From the NCBI GenBank assembly GCA_012295225.1, contig WMKK01000004.1, forward strand, positions 729,502 to 793,501: DNA of 64,000 nt. Reading direction: 5' to 3'. The DNA comes from Ostreococcus mediterraneus (lineage: Eukaryota > Chlorophyta > Mamiellophyceae > Mamiellales > Bathycoccaceae). Shown here in pieces: positions 10,180 to 20,450 of this stretch (within the stretch, counting starts at the first letter, position 1; every line of letters starts with the position of its first letter). Made by a program: the position numbers and the translations under genes. The notes beneath the pieces were generated by a model that worked only from the letters and a program-made list of their open reading frames with translations, was not told where the DNA came from and searched no databases.

Positions 10180-10712
10180 GATTCCACTCGCACCTCTGCG
10201 CGCGCAGTCGACAGACAATTGACGACTCGCGCTCGGAATGCGCGTCCTTCACCGTCGCGCGCGGCGTGTCCGCGAGCGCGAACGCAAAACACGCGACGAC
10301 GGCGATGCGATGCGCGATGCGCGATGCGTCCGAGGCGTGCGTCGCGCGCCGGCGTGTGGCGGCGCCGGCGCGGATGCGCGCCCACAACGTCCAGTCGAGT
10401 AGGGTACACACAAATAGTCACTTTGATCTCAAAGTATGAAGTATGCGTAGTGTAGGTACCGATTGAGTATGTATCAACACCACGTGAGACGCAGGTTTGG
10501 TGTTGACATCGCGCGCGCGGTGTCGACCGCACTTCGACGCGCGCGCGCGCCGTCGACTCGCGTTTGCACCTCGGTGTCCCGTCCGTCGACTCGCGCATCG
10601 TCGTCGTCTCTCGCGCGCGGCGAAACGCGTCGTAGAGTGCGCAGGTGTGCGCGAAACGATTTGATTGGTCCCAACACCAAGCGCGCGAGCGAGACCGTCG
10701 ATTACGCACCGG
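10180..10712. promoter_or_regulatory. Divergent intergenic region between Clf1 and the acyltransferase
   Basis: About 530 bases separate two divergently transcribed genes. A less GC-rich island around 10400-10480 includes an ATTTG/TTTGATCTCAAAG stretch, and an ATTGGTC (inverted CCAAT) box lies at 10664. The segment 10394-10411 (GTCGAGTAGGGTACACAC) resembles one arm of the hairpin at 37637-37670. I see no gene. The promoter role is inferred from position only. Confidence 0.4.
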
Positions 10713-12002
10713 ATGTCGTCTCCGAGCGCGCCGGGCGCGCTGCGCGGTGGGGACGTGAAATCATCGACGTCGACATCGCTCTACCCTGAACGACCGGGGG
10801 AGTCTCGAGCGTTTGAGGCGGAGACGGTGACATCGTTTCCGACGAAGTCGACGGAGTCGCGAGACGCGTACCTCGACAACGCCAAGTATTGGCTCATTTT
10901 AATCGTCGTCTGGAACCATTCGTTGCAGTATTTCTTGCGTGGAGTGGATCGGTATGAGCTCCGGGAGTGGTGCGGGGGCGATAGTGTGAATGTGTTGACG
11001 CATCAGCACGCGCGGACGGTGTATTTGGCGCTCAACGCGATCGGGATGCCGTTGTTTACGGCGATATCGGGGTATTGCTCGCGAGGATGGTTGCGCGCGG
11101 CGCGTGAGGATGAGGCATCGGCGGCGCATTTGTTGTCGCGCGTGCGGGGGGCGTCATCGTCGCTTATTGGGACGTTTGTCGGGTGGCAATTGTTTTATAT
11201 GGCGATTTTGTACTACGACGTGACGCCGGCGCAGTTTTGGGCGCCCATCGGCATCACGTGGTATTTATTGGCGTTATTCATGTGGCGAACGTCGATATTG
11301 GTATTAGGTGGTTTGAGGGATAGGTACATTTTAGCGTCTTCGCTATTCATGGGGTTGTTTGTTGGATTTACAGATACAGCCATGACGGCGAATGGCATGA
11401 CGTTTTTCGATTTACAACGCATATTCGCGTTTTCGCCATACTTTTTCTTCGGTTTGCTCGTGGTCAAGCCAAAGTATTTGGAGCAATTACACGATACGCC
11501 GTATAGCCGTCGCGCACCGCCAGGGTTTATCACGCTCGTAGTGACGTATGTGCTGTTGTACATCGGTATGTACGGCACCGGGACGAAATGTTTTGACGAA
11601 GCGCAACGCTTCATCTGGACTATCGAACCGTACGGTACTTCTGAAATCTACTCCCCATTCCTTGGATGTTTGTATCGCATCGCGCTCTATGCGGCGACGT
11701 GCGTTGTCGGCGCGGCGTTCATGGCGATCATTCCGAGCGAGTCACAAATGTACACGGCGCTCGGCCAACGCACGCTCTACTGCTACCTTTTGCACGTTCT
11801 CCTTTTGCGCGGTTACGACAAGCTCATGCGCTGGACCTGGAACGACGCGCCGCTATCATTCCGCATCGTCGCGAGTGGGTTATGGTTACCACTCATCGTC
11901 AGTCACCTCACGCTCAGCCCATACATGAACGTGTTTAAATGTGTCGTCGAACCGGATTTCAGCTCACTCTGGCGAAGCTCGCGAACGAAATCTGTGCTCT
12001 AA
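10713..12002 (+). CDS. Multi-pass membrane acyltransferase family 3-like protein
   Basis: A 429-residue integral membrane protein. After about 50 disordered residues comes YLDNAKYWLILIVVWNHSLQ, the typical first helix of acyltransferase-3 proteins with the motif histidine (NHSL). About nine further hydrophobic helices follow (for example around LALNAIGMPLFTAISGY, LIGTFVGWQLFYMAILYY, ITWYLLALFMW, YFFFGLLVV, FITLVVTYVLLYIGMYG and LYCYLLHVLLLRG). LNAIGMPLFTAISGYCSR corresponds to the conserved F-x-x-x-S-G-x-x segment. Family members move acyl groups onto sugars, lipids or other acceptors across membranes. The acceptor here cannot be predicted. The ATG at 10713 (MSSPSAPGAL) was chosen as the first in frame. 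It runs in the same direction as APC4, 204 bases upstream of it. Confidence 0.7.
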   Translation: MSSPSAPGALRGGDVKSSTSTSLYPERPGESRAFEAETVTSFPTKSTESRDAYLDNAKYWLILIVVWNHSLQYFLRGVDRYELREWCGGDSVNVLTHQHARTVYLALNAIGMPLFTAISGYCSRGWLRAAREDEASAAHLLSRVRGASSSLIGTFVGWQLFYMAILYYDVTPAQFWAPIGITWYLLALFMWRTSILVLGGLRDRYILASSLFMGLFVGFTDTAMTANGMTFFDLQRIFAFSPYFFFGLLVVKPKYLEQLHDTPYSRRAPPGFITLVVTYVLLYIGMYGTGTKCFDEAQRFIWTIEPYGTSEIYSPFLGCLYRIALYAATCVVGAAFMAIIPSESQMYTALGQRTLYCYLLHVLLLRGYDKLMRWTWNDAPLSFRIVASGLWLPLIVSHLTLSPYMNVFKCVVEPDFSSLWRSSRTKSVL

Positions 12003-12206
12003 ATTCGCAAGCCCGCTCTAGCCGTGGGATGATGTATCACAATCAAATAGCATATGTAATTAGAAATTTCAAGAGCAAGAATCGTAACACATAGCGACGC
12101 ACGCGATGCGCAACGCATTTTGCTCGCCAGCGACAGCTCGGCGACGTTCAAAACAAGCGTGGCGAACCAGACGCACGTCACACGCCCACGCGCGTCGCGC
12201 GCGACC

Positions 12207-14354
12207 ATGCCCGCGTTTGCGCTGACGAAAGATGCAAAACTTCCATCGCCGGTCACCGTCGCCGCGTGGTGTCCGACGATGGATTTGCTCTGCGTTGCCG
12301 CGAAAGATTCGTCGCTCTGCGCGTTGCGATTAAACTGGCAAAAGCTTTGGGTGCACGCGCTCGGCGACACGAGCTCGCACGATGCGTGCGCGCTAGCGTT
12401 TCGGCCAGACGGCAAAGTTATCGCCGTCGGGTACACGGACGGTAGGGTCAGCGCGCACGCGGTGGAGGATGGAGCGTCGTTGCGGGGAACGGAGCCAACG
12501 ACGAGTGCGGCCAAAGATGACAGCGGTGATGCTGGTGGCGCGTGCGCGGTGACGAGCATGACGTGGGTGACGCACGATACTACCCGCACAAGCTCCACGG
12601 CGTCTGGCTCGGGGCGGGGAGGGGCGGCATATGGCAAGATGGGGTCGTTTACCGCATCCGAAGTCGCGAAGGAGCGCGCCAAGTCGAGCGAATTGTTTTT
12701 GCGTGCAGACAGCACGAGCTTGATCGATCACGAAGATGCGAGTGGGCGTTTGAATACGTTGTGTATAAGCACGGCGGATGGTGGGTTCACCATGCGCGCT
12801 TTTGGGATGATGCCCATCGTGTACTTCACAAGAATGTGTAGCTTTGGCGCCGAGGCCTTAGCCGCGCGCGAGGATTTGTGTGGCGTCGATGTAATCGTCA
12901 AGGAAGACAAACGACCGGGAGTTAGGCGATTAGACACGTCTCATATTGCGACACATGCGCGAGAGGTGCACTTGCTGGTGACACACGCGGCACACGCCAA
13001 GAAGACACTCGGGCGGTTGGAATTGATAGTCAACGAGGCGGTGAAGATGTACAGTGCGCGGTGGCAAAAGTTCATGAAACAGATGGACGCATTTTCGGAC
13101 TCTTTAGCGATGACGACGGATGGCAGGAGCGATCACTTGATGGAGGAGTTGCGGCAACGTCTCGAGAATGTGCTGGCTACGGGGACGTTTGACGAAGCGC
13201 TCGAGCACTTCTTTACGATGAGTTTTAAGATTGGACAAGTAAAGCGCATGGCAAAGGACCTCGATGCGATGTGTACTGCGGTGCACGATTTATTAGTGTC
13301 GGAAATGGCGCTTTTGATTGATGCCTTGTTGTTGCGTCTCGGGTCACTGCTGGCTTTGGCTCGACTCGGCCATCAGGCGAAAGGCATAGGATTGGATGAG
13401 GCCCACATTGAGGAAGTCATAAAGTTGTGCGAACAATTCGCATTGTGTGTCATGGACACCGCACGATTAGTCACGCAGCGCGCCGCGCAACTTCGCGCAT
13501 TTTTTGTGTTCATCGTGCGTGCGCAAATTGTCGCAGAGGATGGTGACGCGCATGGACCGAGTCTTCCGGCGCCGCGCGTCGATTTGGTGCAATCTTTTCT
13601 CCAAGAAGTATTCCGCGTTCGAGCTCGTGATAGTCTTGCAACGGCGACGGGAATGATTTCAGAAGTGATTCCAACTACAAAGTCGGTGATGCAGTACGGG
13701 GTGGATAGATTACGCGCGTTAGCCAATGGCCAAACGTTACATCCGCTTTGCCTCAAGGAAGTCTTTTATGTAGTCCAGTCCACAATTGAGCACATGCTCA
13801 ACGCACCGTGCGATATTATGACACGAAAGTGCTCGTGGGCACGTCCGAGTACTATCGAGGGCGACGTGTCGTATTCGATGTTTTCCAACGCTGAGCCCAC
13901 AGCTGCGCCGACGAGGGACAGCTTTCACGTGGACGCATCAAATGAGTGCATACACGTTTATCGCACGACCACCAACGCTACTGAATCGACTTCAGTGCGA
14001 ACATTGTCGATTACGACGCCAGACGAAATCATCATCGACGCAGCCGCGTACAAGAATGACCGAATTGCGCTTTTGCTCAAGCCGCGAAACATCGATGGTG
14101 GCGTCAAAGCACGACTCGTGCTCCTTGAAGACGGCGCTTTACTAGGCACACTTCCTGGGAGCACTGTGTGTATAAACGATTTGAACATTCGCTCGCGAAC
14201 TCTGCCTGGCGCCGAGCCACTCAAGCCGTTGGCATTGAGCTCGAATAGAGGCTTGGCTGCTGTGTTTGTCTCCGCGACGCGCGTTCAATTATATGACCTC
14301 GAAGACGACGACGACTCAGATGACGACGAAGACGCAGACGATGACCGGATGTGA
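12207..14354 (+). CDS. Anaphase-promoting complex subunit 4 (APC4)
   Basis: A 715-residue protein. The N-terminus (about 1-110) opens a WD40-like propeller with PVTVAAWCPTMDLLCVAAKD and ALAFRPDGKVIAVGYTDGRV, the characteristic APC4 start. The middle (about 240-480) is the helical APC4 long domain (for example HLLVTHAAHAKKTLGRLELI and the segment around LGHQAKGIGLDEAHIEEVIK). The C-terminal propeller half ends with NRGLAAVFVSATRVQLYDLE and an acidic tail of Asp/Glu, common for this subunit. APC4 joins the platform of the APC/C ubiquitin ligase that drives mitotic exit. The ATG at 12207 (MPAFALTKD) fits the family start; the frame is open a little further upstream. A Ser/Thr/Gly-rich loop (about 135-170) interrupts the N-terminal propeller. 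Length is close to human and plant APC4. Confidence 0.88.
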   Translation: MPAFALTKDAKLPSPVTVAAWCPTMDLLCVAAKDSSLCALRLNWQKLWVHALGDTSSHDACALAFRPDGKVIAVGYTDGRVSAHAVEDGASLRGTEPTTSAAKDDSGDAGGACAVTSMTWVTHDTTRTSSTASGSGRGGAAYGKMGSFTASEVAKERAKSSELFLRADSTSLIDHEDASGRLNTLCISTADGGFTMRAFGMMPIVYFTRMCSFGAEALAAREDLCGVDVIVKEDKRPGVRRLDTSHIATHAREVHLLVTHAAHAKKTLGRLELIVNEAVKMYSARWQKFMKQMDAFSDSLAMTTDGRSDHLMEELRQRLENVLATGTFDEALEHFFTMSFKIGQVKRMAKDLDAMCTAVHDLLVSEMALLIDALLLRLGSLLALARLGHQAKGIGLDEAHIEEVIKLCEQFALCVMDTARLVTQRAAQLRAFFVFIVRAQIVAEDGDAHGPSLPAPRVDLVQSFLQEVFRVRARDSLATATGMISEVIPTTKSVMQYGVDRLRALANGQTLHPLCLKEVFYVVQSTIEHMLNAPCDIMTRKCSWARPSTIEGDVSYSMFSNAEPTAAPTRDSFHVDASNECIHVYRTTTNATESTSVRTLSITTPDEIIIDAAAYKNDRIALLLKPRNIDGGVKARLVLLEDGALLGTLPGSTVCINDLNIRSRTLPGAEPLKPLALSSNRGLAAVFVSATRVQLYDLEDDDDSDDDEDADDDRM

Positions 14355-14558
14355 CGCATGCCCATGTCTGATTGATTTAGCCGATATAGAAACAGTATGC
14401 AACGCCAAATGTGTCGTAGTTTGAAAATGTTGCATTCGTGGGCAGTTTCGCCCAGTCAGCCGACGGCTGCGCGCGGACACGCCTCACCCCGCGCCGCGCA
14501 CGACGCTCGCGCGCTCCCACCACACCAAGTAACGTGAGAGAGTACGATATCACGCGCG

Positions 14559-15821
14559 ATGTACGCCACCGCATCGAGCTCGTGCGACGCGACGACATCG
14601 CTCGAGCGACGGCACTTCAGCCGTCGCGCAACCAACCCTCACTCGGGCGCCATCGTCGCCCCGCATCGTCGCCCCACAACGCGCGCCGACGCCGTCGGGA
14701 GCAAGCATGTCTATCCCGAAGATTACCTCGACCTCGGTCCGCGCATCCGCACGCAAGTCCTGGACGATGACGCGTTCGACGCCGCACAGTTTGACTTTGT
14801 CTGCGACGCGCGCGCGCCGAGTGAATACGACGACGACCACGTCCCGGGCGCGGTGAGCACGGCAGTGTTAAACGATGCGCAACGCAAAGAGGTGGGCACG
14901 TTATACAAGCAAGTCGATCCTTTCGAGGCGAAGAAGGTTGGTGCGGCGATGGTGGCGGCGAATTTAGGAAAAATTATAGACGAGCGCTTTTTGACGGCGC
15001 CGCGGGACACAAAAATCCTCGTCTATTGCTGGCGCGGCGGCGAGCGGTCGCTAAGCCTCGCGCACGTGTTGTCGCGCATTGGGTTCGATGTGTATTTTGC
15101 TCCCGGAGGGTATAAACGCTATCGCGCTGGCGTTCTTGAGTTTTTACGCGGGATGGATAAATTTCGCTACCACGTCATCGCCGGCAAAACTGGCTGCGCG
15201 AAGGGTAAATTACTAGATGCCCTAGAAGCCGCGGGCGCACAAGTGATTGATTTGGAAGTCATGGCGAACCACCGTGGGTCGATTCTGGGCGAAGAGCCGG
15301 GTGCGCGAGAGCAACCTAGTCAGAAGATGTTTGATTCGAGAATAGCCTTCAAAGCGCGGACGTTTGACGCGTCTCGACCGGTGTTCGTTGAAGGCGAAAG
15401 TTCGATGATTGGCAAAGTCCAAGTGCCGAGCACGATGTGGAGTGGGATGAGAATCGCTGACGTCACGCAGCTCGAGATCCCCATGTCCGAGCGCGTGAAG
15501 TGGATTCGTGCGGGGTATAAACATTTCGAGACGACGGAGACGGGGCGCTTATTGGAGTGCATCGACGTGCTCGTGAAGCGGGTCGGTCATGAGCGCGTGA
15601 GTGCGTGGAAAACGCTTGTCGCTGATGGACAGTGGGATGAATTCGTTCAAGATATTTTAGAAAATCATTACGACGCTGCGTATGCGGCTGCGGCTGCGCG
15701 TTCGAGGCCACAGGAGGAGGAAAAGGCGCAGGTGTTGTTTCTCGACGATACCAGCGACGAGACGTACGCCAAAGCGGCGAAAGAATTGCTGCGTCGTTAC
15801 GATCCGTCGGCCGAGGCGTGA
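14559..15821 (+). CDS. tRNA 2-selenouridine synthase (SelU/YbbB/MnmH-type), rhodanese plus P-loop
   Basis: A 420-residue protein with the two-part layout of bacterial SelU (YbbB, MnmH). A rhodanese domain (about 55-200) carries the active-site cysteine in YCWRGGERS (Cys157). A P-loop NTPase-like domain follows with AGKTGCAKG (about 208-216). The known enzyme swaps sulfur for selenium in 2-thiouridine at the tRNA wobble position, using selenophosphate, by way of a geranylated intermediate. The first 45 residues are Ser/Thr/Arg-rich and could be an organelle transit peptide, so plastid or mitochondrial action is possible. No in-frame TGA suggests it is itself a selenoprotein. SelU is mainly bacterial. 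Algae of this group are known to be rich in selenoproteins, which makes a working selenium supply plausible. Confidence 0.85.
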   Translation: MYATASSSCDATTSLERRHFSRRATNPHSGAIVAPHRRPTTRADAVGSKHVYPEDYLDLGPRIRTQVLDDDAFDAAQFDFVCDARAPSEYDDDHVPGAVSTAVLNDAQRKEVGTLYKQVDPFEAKKVGAAMVAANLGKIIDERFLTAPRDTKILVYCWRGGERSLSLAHVLSRIGFDVYFAPGGYKRYRAGVLEFLRGMDKFRYHVIAGKTGCAKGKLLDALEAAGAQVIDLEVMANHRGSILGEEPGAREQPSQKMFDSRIAFKARTFDASRPVFVEGESSMIGKVQVPSTMWSGMRIADVTQLEIPMSERVKWIRAGYKHFETTETGRLLECIDVLVKRVGHERVSAWKTLVADGQWDEFVQDILENHYDAAYAAAAARSRPQEEEKAQVLFLDDTSDETYAKAAKELLRRYDPSAEA

Positions 15822-15884
15822 TTATTATTTATCATCAAATGTACCGGTATTTTAAGGCGCATGTATTACATCTTAGCTAGTAGA

Positions 15885-18800
15885 TCAATCCATGTCTTCG
15901 TTGTCAGCCGCGTTGGCTGCGTTAGGATCTGCCATGCCCGGAATCGCGGATAATCTCGCTTGTCGCTGCGCCGCTAATCGACCTTGTTCTTCCTCGGCAA
16001 AGTCAGCGCTACTAAATTGCTTTGTTTGCACCAAAAAGTCTCTGAGTGTGTTCTTGAACGCGGCGAGATCTTGCTTGCATTGAAACATACCCATGACTAA
16101 CGTTTGCACCTCCGACGGGGGCATGTTTGGGAACGACGTGCACAACACGTGCGCGCAGTGTTCTTGCACAAAGACGGCGTTGGACGGGTACGCGTTCGGT
16201 CCCTTGGCCGCGACGTCCCAAAGCGGCGCGCTGAGTGAATCACTCTCACTAATTGTGAACAAATTTTGTAAAATCAGCGCGTGTAGCTTGAAGCCAGGCT
16301 TGTGGAAGCCGTCGGTCATGACGGCGAAAATTTCGCTCATCGTCATCAAAAAGAAGCTTTGGTGAAATTGGTTGCAGTACTCGGAGAGTTGAAAGTACTT
16401 CATCATCTCCAGGAGCAAGTTCAAGCCTTCATCTGCGACGTTGCGTTCGGTATGGCGGAACGCCCACACGATGCTATCGATGATGAGCTTCAAGTGCGCT
16501 GGGCTCAAAGCCACGAGCGCCCTGAAGCAATGATTCGTCACCGAACGCAAGAGCAAAAAGAACTTTAAGCGATGGTCGGGAAAGTCTTCGAAATTCGTTG
16601 TAATCATCGCCAGCGTGCACTCGAACACGGCATCAAAAATCTTAGGAATCTCATCCGTCATCGCGGTCTCAACCTTATTTATGATGGCGGCGAAAAGCGA
16701 CAAGACTTCGGCGTCGCGCGCGTCTGGAATGTTGCGCGCGTAATCGCCTAAAATCGGGTCGTACATTTGCGGCACGAGTTGCTGCGCCACTAAGTGCGGA
16801 TCATCGCAGCGCTCGACAAAGGTTTCGATCAAGCGCAACACTTCGCGCTTGACGGAACGCAGCAACTTGACAAATGACGACTTACTGGCGTACGGCCCAC
16901 CTTCGGCGATGCTCTGACTGACCAGTTCGCTGTACAGCTTGTAGACGTTTAACACGTCGGCGTAAATGGCGGACATTTGATTTTGAAATGGCTGTCCAAG
17001 TGAGATGCAAAAGTGCGTATTGGACTTGAGAATGTTCAAAATGTTTTTGATGACGTCTTGGTTCTTCAAGCATTCGCTATTTTGACGCGCTTGCGCCATG
17101 ATTTGTTGCCACGTCGCGTTCGGCGGCGCCATCAAGCGTTGCACGTACTCTTCTCTCTTTGCTGGGTTGAGCTCGCTGGAAATCATATGACCGACGGCTT
17201 CATAGAATGTATGCACTTGATGAGGCTCTAGATCACGGATAGTGTCTGATAACCCACGCAAGAGCTCGTCTACGAATGGCTCCGCCTCACCGACTTGTAA
17301 AATCACAAACTTGCGCTTGCACTTGATTGCAATTTTCAAAAACGTGTCGCACGCCATGTCTTGTACGCCGGGGTGCGTCTCGTGCATAAACTCAAACAAC
17401 TTGTTCACTACAGTCTTCAAAAACTTCCAATGCAAACGAAGGAATCGCGGGTATTGACCGACGACGTACATGATATTAGAAGCGATGACCGCCTTGTGAT
17501 CCTTCATGCGCATGATTTCACACAAGTTGAGCAAGTCGCGAATCGCCGTCACCAAAAACCGGTTCTCTTGATCTTCTTGCATTGAACCACTGATGGAACC
17601 GATCGCCCAGCACAGTGTGTTTAACGTATGCCACGTGTACTCGCGACCATTCAACTGAGCGTGGAGCTTTTCGAGCATTTGCGTCTCGGTGTCCTTGTGG
17701 TCGAGGTGCGCGAGGTAAATCAGCGTCTCGCGCATAATCTTGTACTGCACCAACACATCGTTGTCTTTGAGCGTCTCACGCACGATGTTGCCGTTCTCAT
17801 CCTCGACGATCAACACTTCTTCGGGCTTGGCCATTCTGGAAATCATCAACAGACGAAGCTTGCTAAACGGCGCCGAAAAGAGGGCGCGGCGGTTCACCCC
17901 ACGGTCGCCGCCACCCATGCCAGTTCCACCGAAACGGAACTCACCCGCCATCCCTGCGCTCTCGCCACCCTCGGACTGAAACACATCGCAAACCATGAAG
18001 TGCCAGTAGTCGAGGCACACCTTGAACACTTCTGGCTCTTCGACGTAGGAGATGTTCAGCAAGTACTCGAGACCGATGAGCATGGACGACTGCAACTCGG
18101 GCGACGTCTCCAACAACGTGATGTGCGCCTTGAAAAATTGCGTCAGGAAGATTCCTAAATTTTGCACGAACGCTTGCTCATCGTCGGAACCGTTTGCGTA
18201 AGCTTGCGCGATGTTCAGACCGCGGGGTAGAATACCTTGTAAATGTTCGACGGCGGTGGTGTAGAGCTTGATAAAGTGCTGGTCATACTTTGCCTCGACG
18301 TTCAAGCCACCGATTTCGGACAAGCACAAGAACGCTACGTTCCGATAGGCTGGATTCGGGCATAACGCAAGCAACGTGTCTAAGAGCGTAGATTCGAAAA
18401 TGTAACCCAAAGGAATCCACGACAAAAAGGCGTTCAACGTCGTCAACGTCACCTTAATTAACTCTGGCTTTTGCGAGTGCGTGAGCACAAATTCACACAA
18501 CTCGTGAATCATAGCAAACTCGCTGTTTAACGAATTCTTCAACGCCTTAATCTTGTCTTGCGTCATCTCGCCACGGCTAAAATCAAACACCTCCTCCGAG
18601 AGCAACTTTAAGATGCTCATGCAATTCTCGCACAACGACTCGCTCGTACGTGCGGCGCCGACCAAGTCTGGGATAAAGCTCTGCCAACGATGCGGCCAGT
18701 CGTGCTTTAATATTTGCACAAGAACATTGTTAATCTTGTTAATGTACGCCCGGTCCCGCCGGAAACCCACTTCATCGGCGCTCAACTTGATGATCAGGTT

Positions 18801-19523
18801 TGACACGAAATTTTTGATCCCCTCGCGTTGGTCGTTTGGCAGCAACCCCCAACGGTATTTAATCACCCCATCGAGCACTTGTAACGCAAAGAACTTGGTA
18901 TTTGCATTCTTTGATGTTTCTAAAATCCCATCCACACGCGTCCACATCTGGTCATGCTCTTGCAACTGTTGCAAAACCTTTTCCGCTTCGCTTCTCTGCG
19001 CGACGCAACGAAACGAGCGCGCGATTACGCGCGCGCACGGTACATTCAGTCAGTCGTCCTTCCCTTTCCACCCCACACAACGACGCGACACGCACACCAC
19101 ATCCCCACCACACACGACACCACACACGACGCGCACACCAACCGCACGCAGGCATACACCGTTACGATTCGCTTCGCGCCCGCCGCGAGATCTTCCCCTC
19201 CCCGCGCCTCGCGCGCGCGTCGACCCACCACCACCACCACCACCCTAAACCCATCGCACGAGCACACGCACACCCCCCCCACCCATCGCCATCGCCATCG
19301 CCATCGCCATCCACGCGCACCACACACCGCGCGCGCGCGACTCGCCCAAAACGTGTGCACGCATTCGTGTGGTCGTTTAAGAGTCATTCATTCGCGCGCG
19401 AACGCGCGTCGCGTCGCGTCGCGTCGCATCGCATCGCACCTGTGCCGCATCGTGCCCGTAAAACGCATCGACGATCGCATCGAGCGCGCCGACGTCACCG
19501 CTCAACACCGCCTCCGCGCGCAT
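15885..19523 (-). CDS. XPO1: Exportin-1 (CRM1/XPO1), two exons
   Basis: The main exon is 18995-15885 (1,036 codons) and a small 5' exon is 19523-19440 (28 codons). They are joined across a 444-base GT-AG intron (donor CACAG|GTGCGA, acceptor GCGCAG|AGAAG, phase 0). The junction reads DAFYGHDAAQ|RSEAEKVLQQ, which restores the conserved CRM1 N-terminus. Total 1,064 residues, against about 1,070 in animals and plants. Seen motifs include the importin-beta N-terminal segment (MWTRVDGILE, FFALQVLDGVIKYRW), the CRIME-region NKINNVLVQILKHDWPHRW, and HEAT repeats throughout. The hydrophobic NES-groove region includes KSNTHFCISLGQPF, where family members carry the leptomycin-reactive cysteine (here in HFCIS). 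It exports leucine-rich NES cargo with RanGTP from the nucleus. The 3' end lies 63 bases from the SelU stop, tail-to-tail. Confidence 0.93.
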
Positions 19524-20400
19524 CGTCCCCGCGTGCGTGCGCGACTGCCACCCACGCGTCGGTCGCCGTCGAGCCCGGGCGACGCACGAGGGGGGTCGCG
19601 ACCGATCATGACCAGGGGCATCCACACGGTACGACGATCGGCCGCCCGTGTGCTCGCCTCGCAATATTGAAGCCTCCAAAGGCTGAACGACGTCCTCACC
19701 CCGCGGCGACGTCGCGTCACCCTTCGGGAATACCTACCTACCCCGTGTGTTCAGCGCAATACGTCGACGCGCGACCTGTGTTGGCGGTTATAACATGTCG
19801 GTAGTACTCTTAGGATACACGGACTCTGACTATTGGTCACACCGTTTCGGTCGTCACGCCGCGGAATGGCGCCGCGTGCGCGGGCACGTCCACGCATCGC
19901 GCGCGCCGCGTGCGAGCGCACGTACCATCGGGCGCGAATGGCACCCACGCGATAGCCCCGAGCGAACGTCATCGGTCGCGATCGCGCCTCGACCGCGCGG
20001 GCGGGCGTCCAGCCGGGTCCATTGCAGTCGACCTGGGGCGTCAACGGGCGCGCGCGCGAGAAGGTCACTCACTCACTACTCACACTATGACTACAGGACG
20101 CGCCCGTATCGTGGGGTCACGACTCGTCGCGCGAGGGCGCGCGGGCGATCGATGCGGGCGATGAGACCATCGTGACGGGGTTTGTAGTGATAGATTCGTG
20201 ACCGTTGAATGACTCAAGAGCAGGGGTAGATGGGGATGTTTGACGTGGTGGGTCATGATTGGTCGATGTTGGTGGGTGGAGTGGTGGTGTGGGATTGGTG
20301 CTTGAGGGGGACTCGGTGGAGCACGCACGACCTCGCCACCAGCCGCGCGTTCGATTGGATTGGTTGGATTGGTGTCGTCGTCGTCGTCAGTGTGCGCCGC

Positions 20401-20432
<32 letters not shown>

Positions 20433-20450
20433 AGTGTGGAGTGCGCGCGC
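19524..20450. promoter_or_regulatory. Divergent intergenic region between exportin-1 and NAF1
   Basis: About 930 bases, the longest gene-free stretch in the first third of the window. It is GC-rich up to about 20150, then G/T-rich (20180-20300) with an inverted CCAAT box at 20252-20265, then trinucleotide runs of GTC and GCC (about 20375-20435) just before the NAF1 ATG. Open frames here are short, Arg-rich and family-less. I call no gene or RNA. Confidence 0.45.
20252..20265 (+). promoter_or_regulatory. CCAAT-box motif GTCATGATTGGTCG upstream of NAF1
   Basis: The 14-base word GTCATGATTGGTCG lies 186 bases before the NAF1 ATG and recurs exactly at 38332-38345, 116 bases before the condensin ATG. 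The core ATTGG is the reverse complement of CCAAT. Shared exact sequence upstream of two plus-strand genes suggests a promoter element; its function is inferred. Confidence 0.4.

Noticed and set aside
19226-19312. CCA-type and CATCGC-type simple repeats in the exportin-1 intron
   Set aside because: Ordinary microsatellites inside an intron; not telomeric despite a CCCTAAA-like word at 19241-19248, which occurs once only.
18902-19804. Plus-strand frames over the exportin-1 5' region
   Set aside because: They read through the intron and its CCA and CATCGC simple repeats, giving His/Thr/Pro/Arg runs. The minus-strand splice model explains the region.
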